Below, piece after piece: positions 44,995 to 55,340 of a stretch of DNA of 64,000 bases. Source of the stretch: Ktedonobacter robiniae (lineage in GTDB: Bacteria > Chloroflexota > Ktedonobacteria > Ktedonobacterales > Ktedonobacteraceae); NCBI RefSeq assembly GCF_016587375.1, contig NZ_BNJG01000005.1, positions 186,001-250,000 on the forward strand, in the 5' to 3' direction. A program made the position numbers and the translations under genes. Numbering within the stretch: position 1 is the stretch's first letter; each line of letters begins with the position of its first letter. The notes under the pieces are model-generated. The model was not told the DNA's origin and searched no databases. It saw nothing but the letters and a program-made list of their open reading frames with translations.

Positions 44995-46330
44995 CAGGGC
45001 TTTCCAATTCTCAAAAGGGTGATGAAAAAGAAGAGTTTTCCTTGTAGAATACGAAAACCAAATCATCTCTCAAGGAAAACTCTGCATGGACTATACCACA
45101 TTGACGCTTTCAACACGAGCGAAACATCCCCCAGAAATGGTTCCCGCAGCTTCGCTGTACCACACCTTGCAAGCCCTCTCAGACAAGAGACGCAAACAAG
45201 GAAAACGCTACGAATTGGCTCTGGTCCTTTCTCTGATTGTGCTCGCCAAGCTCGCAGGGCAACAGACACTCAGTGGAGCCACCGATTGGATTCGTCATCA
45301 TGGCGTGCCTTTGGCACAGCGCTTTGGACTTCGTCGCCAGCAAATGCCATGCCAGATGACCTATTGCAATGTCCTGGCGATGGTAGACAGCAAGCATCTC
45401 GACGAGCTTCTTTCGGCATTTTTCATCCGTTGGGAAGCTCAGGCTCGATGTGGGGAGCAATCCAGTCGCCTCCTCATTCCAAGCCTACAGACCAATCACG
45501 CTCATGTCGCTGTTGATGGCAAAGCTCTACGGGCGACGAGCAACGAGGTCCATCCGGTTCACCAACTCAGTTGCTATGAAATGGCGACTGGCATCGTGCT
45601 TTGGCATTGCAATGTGCAGGAGAAGGAAAATGAGATCAGTGCCCTCAAGCCCTTGTTGGCGCCATCATGGGTCAGTGGACGCATTTTGACCCTCGACGCT
45701 CTGCATACGCAACGCGACCTCTGTGCGCAGATCCATCGCTTGAGAGGAGACTATCTCCTCATTGCCAAGGACAATCAGCCCACCCTCCAAGAGGATATTG
45801 CTGATTTGTTTGAGGACGCTTTCCCTGATCGGCGGCGCTGGAAGCAGGCAGAGACCTGGGACAAAGGACATGGACGATTGGAACATCGCCAGCTTCTCTC
45901 TAGCCCTGATCTCAACGATTGGTTTCGCAAGGACTGGGAAGGCATCGAGCAAGTCTTTCGCCTCGAACGAACGACGCGCATCCTGAAAACGGGAAAGCTT
46001 CGCCACGAAGTGGTCTATGGGCTCAGCAGTCTCTCGATGAGCAAGGCTCCTCCCCAACGCATGCTCCAACTCGCCAGAGACCACTGGGCCATCGAAAATC
46101 GGCTGCATCATCGGCGAGATGTCACTTTGGGGGAAGATCGCTGTCAAACCCGTACAGGATCCGTTCCCAGTTTGCTTGCTCAGCTCAATAGCGCCGTATT
46201 GAGTCTGATGGATCGCCTTGGCGTTCGCAATGTTGCTCGCCAGATGCGCTACTTGAACGCCCATGTTGATCAGGCTCTTGATCTTATCCTCCTTGGTCAA
46301 TGTTCTGTTTATTAGAATTGGAAAGCCCTG
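44995..46330 (+). mobile_element. ISAs1-family insertion sequence, intact
   Basis: 1,336 bp with inverted repeats CAGGGCTTTCCAATTCT at both ends. It is flanked by a 9-bp direct duplication CTCCTGGTC at 44986-44994 and 46331-46339. It carries one complete transposase frame. This is the only element in the window with a clear target duplication, so it is probably the most recent arrival. Confidence 0.92.
45086..46315 (+). CDS. ISAs1-family transposase
   Basis: A 409-residue complete transposase. Signature regions: LYHTLQALSDKRRKQGKRYE at the N terminus, VAVDGKALRATSNEV (Asp), GRILTLDALHTQ (second Asp), DNQPTLQEDIADLF, and the C-terminal HWAIENRLHHRRDVTLGEDR (Glu and family hallmark). It ends inside the right inverted repeat, as usual. 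Likely active. Confidence 0.92.
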   Translation: MDYTTLTLSTRAKHPPEMVPAASLYHTLQALSDKRRKQGKRYELALVLSLIVLAKLAGQQTLSGATDWIRHHGVPLAQRFGLRRQQMPCQMTYCNVLAMVDSKHLDELLSAFFIRWEAQARCGEQSSRLLIPSLQTNHAHVAVDGKALRATSNEVHPVHQLSCYEMATGIVLWHCNVQEKENEISALKPLLAPSWVSGRILTLDALHTQRDLCAQIHRLRGDYLLIAKDNQPTLQEDIADLFEDAFPDRRRWKQAETWDKGHGRLEHRQLLSSPDLNDWFRKDWEGIEQVFRLERTTRILKTGKLRHEVVYGLSSLSMSKAPPQRMLQLARDHWAIENRLHHRRDVTLGEDRCQTRTGSVPSLLAQLNSAVLSLMDRLGVRNVARQMRYLNAHVDQALDLILLGQCSVY

Positions 46331-46347
46331 CTCCTGGTCTGAGTTCG

Positions 46348-46376
46348 TTGACAGGACGGACGACATATTATAGAAT
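46348..46376 (+). promoter_or_regulatory. consensus promoter giving a leaderless VOC mRNA
   Basis: TTGACA (46348-46353), 17 bases, TAGAAT (46371-46376). Initiation 7 bases downstream would fall on the A of the VOC start codon at 46383. No ribosome site is present, which supports leaderless translation. Confidence 0.55.
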
Positions 46377-46382
46377 GGACAC

Positions 46383-46823
46383 ATGGCGCTTAAACGAATG
46401 GACAACGTCGGCATCGTGGTGGAATCCCTCGATGCCGCTATCTCTTTTTTCGCTGAGCTCGGCCTCGAGCTCGAAGGGCGAGCCATGGTAGAAGGTGAGT
46501 GGGCAGGGCGCGTCACTGGACTAGGCGACCAGCGCGTTGAGATCGCCATGATGCGCACGCCAGACAACCACAGCCGGCTCGAGCTCTCGCGATTTATCAC
46601 GCCTCCTGTGGTCGCCGATCACCGGAACGCCCCAGTTAACGCTTTGGGCTACCTACGCGTCATGTTTGCCGTGGACGACATCGACGATACGCTCGTCCGG
46701 CTCCGCAAGCACGGCGCAGAGCTTGTCAGCAGCGAAGTGGTCCAGTACCAAGACGCGTATCGGCTCTGCTACATCCGCGGACCTGAAGGACTTCTCATCG
46801 GGCTGGCCCAAGAACTCGGCTGA
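46383..46823 (+). CDS. VOC-family (glyoxalase-fold) protein
   Basis: A 146-residue vicinal-oxygen-chelate protein with two beta-alpha-beta-beta-beta modules: MDNVGIVVESLDAAISFFAE at the start and YLRVMFAVDDIDDTLVRLRK in the second half, ending YIRGPEGLLIGLAQEL with the C-terminal Glu. His is absent from the first-strand ligand position (DNVGIVV), so metal binding may be altered. No ribosome site; it seems to be translated from a leaderless message. The gene starts 43 bases after the ISAs1 target repeat, so the insertion just missed its promoter. Confidence 0.85.
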   Translation: MALKRMDNVGIVVESLDAAISFFAELGLELEGRAMVEGEWAGRVTGLGDQRVEIAMMRTPDNHSRLELSRFITPPVVADHRNAPVNALGYLRVMFAVDDIDDTLVRLRKHGAELVSSEVVQYQDAYRLCYIRGPEGLLIGLAQELG

Positions 46824-46953
46824 GTCGCCGCAGTTTCACGTGGATTGCGGCTGGACCAGCCGAGGCCATGGGCGTAAAATAGGAACAGAAGTAGGAAACC
46901 TCGCTACTGAGACCTGCGGTCTTGCGCCTTCTCGCTGATCGGGCGGTTGGTCA

Positions 46954-47858
46954 GGCTGCGTTGCAAAAACTCTGGGAAAACAAGAGGTGTGAACTCCGCT
47001 TCCTGTTCAGCTTAGGCAGCCACTCCAAACAGGTGGGCGGTGAAGGTGATCTGCTTGCTGATGTCTCCTTTGCTCACCCCTCTGACTTGCCCTTTCCGCA
47101 TCATGTTCATCATCTCGTATCCTTGCAGTGTTCTCCAGGCTGTCTCGAACGAGAAAAAGCCCATCCCAGGCTTGGTCAACCGTTTGATACACCGATGGTC
47201 TTGTTCGATCAGGTTGTTGAGATATTTGACCTGTCTCAGTTCGACCGATGCTGGCAAGATGCCTGCGACTTTAAGATCAGCCATCGCTTTCGGATAGGCA
47301 GCGTTTTTATCCACGTTGATCACCCGAGGGGCTGACATGGTGGTGGGATCAGCCAGAGCTATGGACTGGGGCGCCTGCTTTTTAAGCGTGTCCGCTTGAG
47401 AAACCGAACGAGCAGTCGATGCGAGCGCTTTGAGGGAGAAGGCTTGGCGGACTGGGCGTCGCAAGTCGGACGCAAGAGGAACTCCAGAGTTTGGCCATCT
47501 GAATCGACGGCTCGATAGAGGTACATCCACACCTCTTTCACTTTTACATAGGTTTCATCGACACGCCACGAGTCATTGCAGGCTTTCAGATACGGCCGGC
47601 AGCGCTTCTCCAGTTCGGGGGCGTAGTGTTGCACCCAGCGGTAGATCGTAGTGTGATCGACATGCAACTCTCGCTCCTGCATCATCTCTTCAAGGTCCCG
47701 ATAGCTGAGCGAATAGCGCAGATACCACCTGACGCACAAAAGAATGATGTCGGACTGGAAATGACTCCACTTGAACGGATGCTGCTCTGTCATAACGTGC
47801 CTCTTTCGCTCGTTTTCCTTTACTGTCGCAGATCAGCTTCCTTTTTTGCAACACAACC
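46954..47858 (-). mobile_element. IS6-family insertion sequence (GTTGCAAAAA type), copy 1
   Basis: 905 bp bounded by GGCTGCGTTGCAAAAAC and (minus strand) GGTTGTGTTGCAAAAAAG. The transposase (47793-47012) is split by a frame slip near 47450: DSWRVDETYVKVKEVWMYLY and VINVDKNAAYPKAM lie in different frames, with RQVKYLNNLIEQDHRCIKRL giving the Glu. The right border cuts a LysR gene. No target duplication is seen. Confidence 0.82.
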
Positions 47859-48503
47859 GGCCAGATTACACTCTCCGTGATCGTGCCCCAGATCTTGCCT
47901 GAGCTGCTGGGTGCCTTCCAGGAGCTCCATCCTCACATTAGCTTCCACCTCTTCCATCAGCGCACGCTGCAGGCGGTGCAGCAGCAATTGGAACGAGGAG
48001 AAATCGACCTATGCATTATCTCTCCTCCGCTTGAGCAGGAGAACACCGACTGGCAGGAGGGTCTTGGCTGGATTCCCTTGCTGAGTGAAGAGATCTATCT
48101 GGTGGTGCCGCTCGGACATCCTCTAGCCGGGCGGAAAAGCATTCACTTGTCCGAAGTGGCCCACGAGCCCTTTATCAGTTTGAAGGCTGGAGATAGCTTG
48201 CGGGAGCTGACCGACCGCTTCTGTCGCCAGGTGGGTTTTACGCCCAGGATCGTGTTTGAGGGCGACGAGACCGAGACGATTCGCGGCCTGGTCAGGGCTG
48301 GTCTGGGGGTGACGTTTATCCCCCGCCTCATGGTACGCAGTACCTCTCAACTCGCAGCACGAGCTCTTCCCATCGCCGAACCGCGCTGTCAGCGTCAGCT
48401 CAGGCTGGCCTGGCGCACCACGCATTACCTCTCGCAGGCGGCACAGCAGTTTCGAGCGTTCGTCATCCAGTATTTCCACCAACTTGAGCAAGAGAACCCG
48501 TGA
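47859..48503 (+). pseudogene. LysR-type regulator effector-binding domain fragment
   Basis: Starts directly at the IS6 end with RITLSVIVPQILPELLGAFQ and contains the complete type-2 periplasmic-binding-like co-inducer domain (LERGEIDLCIISPPLEQENT, GLVRAGLGVTFIPRLMV). The N-terminal helix-turn-helix and linker helix, about 90 codons, are gone and not found on the other side of the IS. It cannot bind DNA. An ATG at 47877 could express the sensor half alone. Confidence 0.8.
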
Positions 48504-48667
48504 ATCCCGGTGCAGACTCCTGGACTTTGACCTTGGCTTCATTGAACAGATCGATGAATTGACACAGCGTGTTGAGGCGCTCGCTCATCAAGCGTTTGTC
48601 CTGTTCTACGCATAGCGGTCGAGAAAAATCATAGTTGATAAAGGAGTCTAGAATTGCAGATTCTATC

Positions 48668-48718
48668 TACAACAAGTAGGTGGCGCTAGCATGCAGTCAG
48701 CACCACCTACTTGTTGTA
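48668..48718. repeat. 16-bp inverted repeat downstream of LysR fragment
   Basis: TACAACAAGTAGGTGG at 48668-48683 pairs with CCACCTACTTGTTGTA at 48703-48718. The arms continue with one mismatch toward the loop. No U-run follows in either direction. A weak terminator between converging genes is possible. Confidence 0.5.
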
Positions 48719-48784
48719 AATCTTGCTATTTCTCTGCTACAGCAATATTCACAAAGATTGAGCTACATGACAAAGGAGCTTGTG

Positions 48785-50588
48785 TCATGCTCCCGGAGAT
48801 GGGGTGGTGGGCAAGGTAAAGCAAAAGGTGGCTCCCTGACCAGGAGCGCTCTCCACCCCAACGCTCCCCTGATGCTGTTCAATGAACACCCGGCACAAAT
48901 AGAGGGCCAATCCGAAGCTCAGATCCAGTTCATGCTGGACGGCACTGCCTTTGGCGCGATAGAAGCGTTCCCAGATATGATCGAGCTCTTCTCTCGCAAT
49001 ACCCGATCCCTCGTTATGGACTGAGACACGGGCGAGCGCCTCCGTAATGCGTAACTGCACCACCATAGGCTGTCCTGGGGGAGCATAGGTGAGCGCATTC
49101 GTCAGGTAGGTGGTGAGAACGTGCTTGATTCGCTCAGCATCGGCGAGGATAGGCACGCCTTGTTCCAAAGGCGGAGCATCCAGTACGATGGTATGCTCTG
49201 GCGCAGCTTGTTGCTGCCCGGCTACCACCTCTCTGAGCAGGGTGCCCAGATCCTCAGGGTTCAAGGACAACGTGAGCATATGGGTCTGGATACGCGCATC
49301 ATCGATCAAGTCATTGATGATACGCTGCTGAAGTTGGGCACTCTGCGAGGCGGCTGCCAGGGGCTGCTGAACATGGGCAAGGGGTTCGCGTATCTGAGCA
49401 GACGGAGGAGCGAACTGCCCTTTGTAGGTCTGCAATCGGCGCTGTGCTAATTGCAGATTGCCCAGTACTCTTGTCAGTGGGGTGCGCAGTTCATGCGTGG
49501 CCAGGGTCAGAAATTCGCCCGCCAGGCGACTCACTTCGCGCTGGGCAAGTGCTTTCTTCTGTTTCTCTTCCTGCTCGTAAAAACAGTGAATACCCTGCAA
49601 TGAGCAGCATGGTCTGCGCGGTGACTGCTTTCACGAGCGCGATCTCCTCTGGCGTGTATGCTCCTTCCGAACTCGCTTTGACGACCATCAGCACACCAAC
49701 CCGCTGCTGTTCCAGAAACAGAGGAAGTAACAGGATGGTCTCGGAGCCAGGGGACACGGGGTAAAGAGACGCCGGAAGAGGCAGCTGTTTCCCGAGACGT
49801 TCAATGGTGTGCACCTGATTCATCGCAATCACGACCTCCTGGTTGGCGCCCAAGCGAGCCCATGCCGCGTCGTCAAGCACTTCTGAGGGATGGAAGTATC
49901 CCCCGATGTCCCGATAGTACTGTTCTTGTTCAGCGGTATAGCCAGTTCCTGCGACATAATACAGATGGCCCGTTCGATGGCCGAACGCGAGCATATTCAC
50001 CCGGTGACAATCTAGGACAGACTGGATGATATCCACTACCTGCTGGACCACATAGAGCACCGGAGACGAGAGGAGGAAGGTTTCTTCTGGCAAGGTGTAA
50101 TCCATCTGCTCAGGAATCTGCGCGATCGCGGTGAGCAGGTCCAACATCGACTCGTGGGCACGTTGGAGGTGGGAGATTGCCGTACGTTCTTGGAAGACAA
50201 AGACGATTTCTTCCATACCGCGCTCTTGATCAACCACGGGAAAGGAGCGGACAGAGACTGAGATCTTGCGCCCGGAAGGGAGATCCAACAGAAGCGCCTG
50301 TTCTGGTGGGCTAGCTCCTGCTTTCCCAGCAAGAGCGAGGTACATCAGCCACTGCCCTGAGGCAACGGATGGTAACGGCTCACCAGAGTGTAGGTAGTGC
50401 TTGAGAAACTGCTGGTAGTCTTTTCCTTGACATTGAGCTTCGGAGGCCACTTCAAAGAGCTTGCAAGCAGCGGCATTGATCCGTACAATCTTCTGGTTAT
50501 GATCACACGCCATGAGACCCTCTGGGAAAGACTCCCAGAGGGCTTTCAACTGGTGAAGTTGCACCTGGTCGTGGGGTGTGATCCTCAA
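48785..50588 (-). CDS. PAS/GAF sensor histidine kinase (one-base frameshift)
   Basis: About 600 residues when one base is removed from the A5/T5 run at 49579-49583. Order: PAS (LWESFPEGLMACDHNQKIVR), GAF-like region (DCHRVNMLAFGHRTGHLYYV, LLPLFLEQQRVGVLMVV), HisKA with LATHELRTPLTRVLGNLQLA (phospho-His), and HATPase_c (YLTNALTYAPPGQP, HNEGSGIAREELDHIWERFY, GLALYLCRVFIEQHQGSVGV). As read, the sensor half ends at 49491 and the kinase half starts at 49600 in another frame. The start is TTG at 50588 without a strong ribosome site. Partner regulator not adjacent. Confidence 0.8.
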
Positions 50589-51599
50589 AGAGCGGGAGTG
50601 AGGAATCGGCTTCCCTACAGGCGTTCCCCCCGTTTCAATGTGCGTTGTGTGACATGGTGCGAGCTTTTACCCACCTCAGAGCTTCTTTCGGAAATACTCA
50701 ATTGCGCTGCAAGCTGAGAAAAAGAACAGTACTCTAAGGTCATTATATGTGTCGTAGAAAAGAGACTTCAATCTCACCACACGATAATTGCCAGGAAGAA
50801 CACTCTGGTTTTGAGAGAGGGGCTCAATAATGAGGGCGCTCAATCTTTGTGAATATCGCTGTAGCGGTACTTTGTTGACTCGGGGAATCGCGTCTGATAG
50901 TGGATGTCTATTTTGAGCAATTTGAGCGCAGATTGCTCTCACTTGGTGGGTTTAAAACGGGGTAAAATCCCAATGCAACAAACTACCGGTAGTTGCTCGA
51001 AGCGGTCGATATCCTGGCATGAGATTGATTGTGGACGTGTTGCCATCTGCGGTACCTCATTCGCTGTTTCCATTATACTATCTGGGCCGCTGGCTCGACC
51101 GCTTCGCTCTTTTCCTCTCCCCTGTGTCTCTGGACACGAAGATTCGCACGCGTCCTATGTGACTGAAGGGGTTTCAAGGCTCTCTCACACTCTCATGCAT
51201 GGCTTTCAAAATAAACATGCAATTCTGGACCTCATGTTTCTGTACAAAAAACGGCACCACCTTCCTCTCGGCTGCTGCCCCTTTCGCGCGATACGTAGTA
51301 TCCACACGAAGATTAACTCTTCTTTGTGATCAGTGTCACATTCTCTCTGTGACGTGATCACTGGTGCCGCAACAAGTTCTCCGCTACACTCCTATTAATG
51401 TATATAAAACGCGCAAGGAGGGCTTCTATGTCTCCATGACGCGTCGAAAAGCTGCCTGAATCCTGCGGCTCGTGACGAGCGAAGGTGTCCTCAGGAAACA
51501 GATCCGTGATGGCGGCGCGCATCCGTGCGCATCCGTGTCGACACGGCTTCTGCCGCCATCATCGTCTCACATGATGTGCATGTGGAGGTCGTTCCCGGG
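50589..51599. other. 1-kb gene-free stretch with palindromes
   Basis: No supported gene. It holds AACTACCGGTAGTT (50981-50994, perfect palindrome) and a near-perfect inverted repeat GTGATCAGTGTCACA / TGTGACGTGATCAC at 51326-51361. AAGGAGG with ATG at 51428 opens only three- and seven-codon frames, which looks like the 5-prime stub of a lost gene. GCGCATCCGT occurs twice near 51518-51535. Confidence 0.45.
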
Positions 51600-53783
51600 T
51601 CAGCCATCCCTCTTCTTGGGCAGGGTCACCTGGAAGGTGGAGCCTTTGCCGACTTCGCTCTCCACCATCAGGGTTCCCCCATGATGCCTGACGATCTCCG
51701 CCACAATGTATAACCCCATGCCCAGACCGGGAATCGCCTTCTGCTTGGGATCTGTGACCCGATAGAATCGGTCAAAAATCTTGTCGTGCAGCTCGCGCGG
51801 GATGCCCAGCCCGTGATCCTGCACCTGGACCACGACCGCATCTTTGGAGGCCGAGAGTTCCATCTCAACCGCCTCTGCGCTGGGAGCATACTTGATGGCA
51901 TTGCTGAGCAGGTTGGTGAAGACCTGTCCGAGCCGGTCTCGGTCCCCCAGCAGGCTGACCTCTGCTGTACCATGTACCAGAATGGTATGGCTCGGGTTGG
52001 TTTGCTGCATGGTGTCGACGATCTCCCGCAGCAAGGCATCGAGATCCACCGATTCCTGCCGGTACTCCAGCCTTCCTGCCTGGATCTTGGAGACATCGAG
52101 CAAGTCTTCTACCAGTCGGGTGATTTTGTTGATCTGGGTTTGCATGCTCGAGAGTGCCGGAACCTGATCCAGGGTACCATGCTTATCCAGTTGCCGGTGC
52201 AGCAAGGCGGTCTGCAGTTTCAAGGCCGTGAGTGGATTCCGCAGTTCATGGCTGGCCATGCTGATAAAGTCATCCTTGCGCTGCTCCAACTCCTTGCGTG
52301 CCGAGTTATCCAGCATGAAGCCGATTGTGTGGAGTTGCGGGTCGCGTCGTAAGGCCACGACTCCCACGACCACCGGAAGGCGACTGCCGTCTTTACAGGC
52401 ATATTCTTTCTCATAAGGGGTTCCAAATTGTTGAATGACAAGTTCCTGACGCGCTTGCTGAGTGCGAGCCAGATACTCTGGAGGCGTCATGCGCAACCAG
52501 TTGATGTGCCCTTCACACAAATCTTCCCGGGTATAGCCAGTCATGCGCAGATAGGTGTCGTTGGCGTCCACAATCTGCTCACCTTCGGCGAAAAAGATCC
52601 CGATAATGCTGGAGTTCATCAGGACGCTCGCGCGTTCCTGACTCGCTCGTAAGGCTTCCTCAGCCTGTTTCTTCTCCTCAATGTCGGTGCTGGTACCAAA
52701 CCATTTGAGAATCTGGCCGGTGTCATCACGTATGGGCATGGCGCGGGCTAAGAACCAGCGATACTCCCCGATTGTGTTCTGGCGCAGGCGCAGTTCCGTT
52801 TCATACACCCCGCCGGTCTGGACGGCGCGCTGCCACGCGGAGCGGACGCGTGGCCGGTCTTCAGGATGCAGACACTGCATCCATCCCTCCCCCTGGGCCT
52901 CTGCGGTGCTCTGGCCGGTATAGTCGTGCCAGCGTTGATTAAACAAGTCATGAGAGCCGTCCGGTTGCGTGGTCCAGACCAGCTGGGGGATGGCATCGAT
53001 GAGGGCATGGATTTCTGCTTCGGCGCGCTTGCGCTCGGTGATGTCGATGCCGGCGATGACGAGGTACGCGATATGGTGATCTGCATCCTTGCGGGGGGTG
53101 ATCGCGACGTCCAGGTGGCGGTCCAGGCCTTCCCTGGGGTGAATGACCGCCTCGAACCGCACGGTTTCACCGCTGCTGGCTCGCGCGATGGCGGCACGCA
53201 GCTGCTCTTGACTGGTCGGAGAAAAGGACCACCACCGGGTTTCGGTGAGTGGGTGACCAATGACCTCCTCGCGTCGGACACGCGCCTCCGCCAGGGGGAC
53301 CTCATTGATCTCCAAGACGATCCCCTTGGGGGTCAGAACGCCGATCCTGCTAAACAAGCCATCCAGGTCCTCAATGGAGAGATGTTCGCTGAGGGGAACT
53401 ATCTCCTGGCGTCGGGCTAGTGCTCTCACTTCGTGGAACTGCAAGGTGAGTCCCCCAAGCGTGGGAGAGAGTTGCACGTGCAGCCAGGTCCCCGTCACGG
53501 GAGACACATACTCCACTTCGCTTGGTGCTCGGGTCTGTCTGGTCTTCTGGACGGCCTGGTAGAGTGAGGGGCTCACGAGTTGTGGAGCACCGCGCCAGAA
53601 GGGGTTCCCCAGGAATTGCTCTCGTGATGCGCCTAGCATGGTCTGCGCGCTCGCATTGGCATACACAATCGTTGTGGCGTCATCGACGACAAACAACGCA
53701 TCAGGAAGCGTCTCAAGCGTGCTGAGGAGCGTTTCACGCGATGTGAGCATGCTTGACTCGCTGCTTTGTGGGTTGAACATCAT
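51600..53783 (-). CDS. multi-PAS hybrid-type sensor histidine kinase
   Basis: A 727-residue soluble sensor kinase. Four PAS/PAC modules follow each other: LETLPDALFVVDDATTIVYA, SRIGVLTPKGIVLEINEVPL, LIDAIPQLVWTTQPDGSHDL with FGTSTDIEEKKQAEE, and ASVLMNSSIIGIFFAEGEQI. HisKA (FISMASHELRNPLTALKLQ) and HATPase_c (NLLSNAIKYAPSAE, DHGLGIPRELHDKIFDRFYR, GLGMGLYIVAEIVRHHGG) complete it. There are no transmembrane segments, so it senses intracellular cues such as redox or small ligands. AAAGGGAGA precedes the ATG pair at 53783/53780. No receiver is adjacent. Confidence 0.92.
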   Translation of the reverse strand: MMFNPQSSESSMLTSRETLLSTLETLPDALFVVDDATTIVYANASAQTMLGASREQFLGNPFWRGAPQLVSPSLYQAVQKTRQTRAPSEVEYVSPVTGTWLHVQLSPTLGGLTLQFHEVRALARRQEIVPLSEHLSIEDLDGLFSRIGVLTPKGIVLEINEVPLAEARVRREEVIGHPLTETRWWSFSPTSQEQLRAAIARASSGETVRFEAVIHPREGLDRHLDVAITPRKDADHHIAYLVIAGIDITERKRAEAEIHALIDAIPQLVWTTQPDGSHDLFNQRWHDYTGQSTAEAQGEGWMQCLHPEDRPRVRSAWQRAVQTGGVYETELRLRQNTIGEYRWFLARAMPIRDDTGQILKWFGTSTDIEEKKQAEEALRASQERASVLMNSSIIGIFFAEGEQIVDANDTYLRMTGYTREDLCEGHINWLRMTPPEYLARTQQARQELVIQQFGTPYEKEYACKDGSRLPVVVGVVALRRDPQLHTIGFMLDNSARKELEQRKDDFISMASHELRNPLTALKLQTALLHRQLDKHGTLDQVPALSSMQTQINKITRLVEDLLDVSKIQAGRLEYRQESVDLDALLREIVDTMQQTNPSHTILVHGTAEVSLLGDRDRLGQVFTNLLSNAIKYAPSAEAVEMELSASKDAVVVQVQDHGLGIPRELHDKIFDRFYRVTDPKQKAIPGLGMGLYIVAEIVRHHGGTLMVESEVGKGSTFQVTLPKKRDG

Positions 53784-53918
53784 GCTGTCTGTCTCCCTTT
53801 CACGTATCCCCATCCCTGGTGGCAAAGATGTTTCCCGCTTTGAACCTCAAGAAATATCATGCAATGGAGATGATCCCTCTTCTGTCACATCGGTTGGAAC
53901 AAGCTATGAAAAAGTGCA

Positions 53919-54232
53919 TGTCCTCATCGAGATGCCACTTGTCTCCTGGCCTCGAGCGTCGATGCTTCAACTCATTGGCGTACGTTTGGGCGAATGTGAG
54001 ACACCACTGGCGGATGGTTTCGTAGGTGAGCACAACCCCACGCTCTGCCATGAGCTCTTCAACATCACGGAAACTAAGCGAAAAACGGAAATAGAACCAT
54101 ACACAATGACTGATAACCGCTGGCGGGAAGCGATATCCCTTGTAAGGAGAAGCTGAGCTGTTCTTTTTCATAAGGCGTATTGTATCATATTGCTCAGCTT
54201 TCAAGAAGGCTCCTAGTCAAGTTGACAATACC
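53919..54232 (-). pseudogene. IS6-family fragment (GGTATTGTCAACTT type)
   Basis: The terminal repeat at 54219-54232 is followed (minus strand) by a transposase N terminus, SPYKGYRFPPAVISHCVWFY...SFRDVEELMAERGVVLTYET, ending at KWHLDED, the first catalytic Asp. It is truncated there; the other terminus is absent. Confidence 0.78.
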
Positions 54233-54382
54233 TTCACCTGGCCTGGGGGACCTGAAGGTAACTTTGGTAGCGATTTCATCACACGTGAACAACTTGCGGA
54301 ACTCTTGAGCTCTAATGGTACTCACTTTTCAGGACATTTACCAACTGGGATACTTTATAAAGCTACTCCACCACCTGGATGA
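54233..54382 (+). pseudogene. C-terminal stub of an unknown protein
   Basis: Directly after the IS6 terminus, 49 codons read protein-like (GGPEGNFGSDFITREQLAEL, then GTHFSGHLPTGILYKATPPP) to a TGA at 54382, overlapping the 3-prime end of the converging oxidoreductase by 20 bases. Composition looks coding; the N-terminal part was removed by the IS. Family not recognised. Confidence 0.35.
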
Positions 54383-55310
54383 CAACTTTGCCACGCATAT
54401 GACCACTCAAACTATGCTCATATGCCTGACGCGTTTGAGCTAATGGATAGACGCTATTCACAATAGGTTTCATATGACCTCCATCAACGAACTCGGTAAT
54501 GCGTGCTAGTTGCTCATGGTTAGGGCGAACAATAAACCACTTCGCATCCCGTTCATATTGCTTCGCCCACTCAAAGATCCTATTCTCCTGCTCGCCAGCA
54601 ATACCAACCAGGATACCGCCTTTTTTCAGTACCTTAAATGACCGTTTCTGTGTATCGTCACCAATGGTATCCAACACAAAGTCAACATCGTTGACAACAT
54701 CTTCAAAACGCATCGTTGTGTAATCAATAAGCTGATCTGCACCAAGTTCACGCAAAAACTCATGTTGCCGTGCTGATGCGACTGCGATCACCTGCGCGCC
54801 AGCCCAATGCGCGATCTGCACAGCATAGTTTCCTACACCACCAGCAGCTCCTTGAATCAAGACACGCTGTCCCCGCTTCAACGATCCCTGCTCAAAGAAT
54901 GCTTGCCAGGCAGTCAGTGCCGAAAGTGGTAACGTCGCGGCCTCAATGTGGCTACTACGACGAGGCTTCAGGGCAATTTCAGCTGGTTCGACAATGGTAT
55001 ATTCAGCCTGGGCACCATTTCTCCAGAAACTGCTCAGTCCATAGACGTCGTCACCTACGTTAAATGTTGTGACACCCTCACCTAATTCAACAACTGAGCC
55101 AGAAATCTCATGACCCATGATGATGGGCTTCGCACGCTCTTGCCCATCGGCAGTCTTCCACGTTGGAACCCATTCGAGCTCCTGCGGAGAAATACCAACA
55201 GCATGCACTTGAAGTAAAATCTCACCGGCACCAACGTGAGGTTGCTCCACATCCCCATACTCGATCACTTCTGGACCACCTTGCTGAGCAGTAATATATG
55301 CTGCTTTCAT
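54363..55310 (-). CDS. zinc-free MDR oxidoreductase (quinone reductase-like)
   Basis: A 315-residue medium-chain reductase. GroES-like domain: MGHEISGSVVELGEGVTTFN, GDDVYGLSSFW. Rossmann domain: LIQGAAGGVGNYAVQIAHWA (nucleotide loop), GADQLIDYTT, DFVLDTIGDD. There is no Cys-rich lobe, so no structural zinc. Such NADPH-dependent enzymes reduce quinones or enones. AAAGGAG precedes the ATG. Two broken paralogues (55.5 and 58.1-58.5 kb) lie nearby, suggesting an MDR cluster that has been eroded. Confidence 0.88.
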   Translation of the reverse strand: MKAAYITAQQGGPEVIEYGDVEQPHVGAGEILLQVHAVGISPQELEWVPTWKTADGQERAKPIIMGHEISGSVVELGEGVTTFNVGDDVYGLSSFWRNGAQAEYTIVEPAEIALKPRRSSHIEAATLPLSALTAWQAFFEQGSLKRGQRVLIQGAAGGVGNYAVQIAHWAGAQVIAVASARQHEFLRELGADQLIDYTTMRFEDVVNDVDFVLDTIGDDTQKRSFKVLKKGGILVGIAGEQENRIFEWAKQYERDAKWFIVRPNHEQLARITEFVDGGHMKPIVNSVYPLAQTRQAYEHSLSGHMRGKVVIQVVE

Positions 55311-55340
55311 TCTCTCTCTGCTCCTTTACCTGAACATATC

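Noticed and set aside
48668..48718. CRISPR repeat or riboswitch at the hairpin after the LysR fragment
   Set aside because: It is a single copy with no array, leader or known aptamer core; treated as a plain inverted repeat.
51428..51459. Short leader peptides after AAGGAGG
   Set aside because: Frames of three and seven codons with nothing downstream; more likely the stub of a lost gene than a regulatory peptide.
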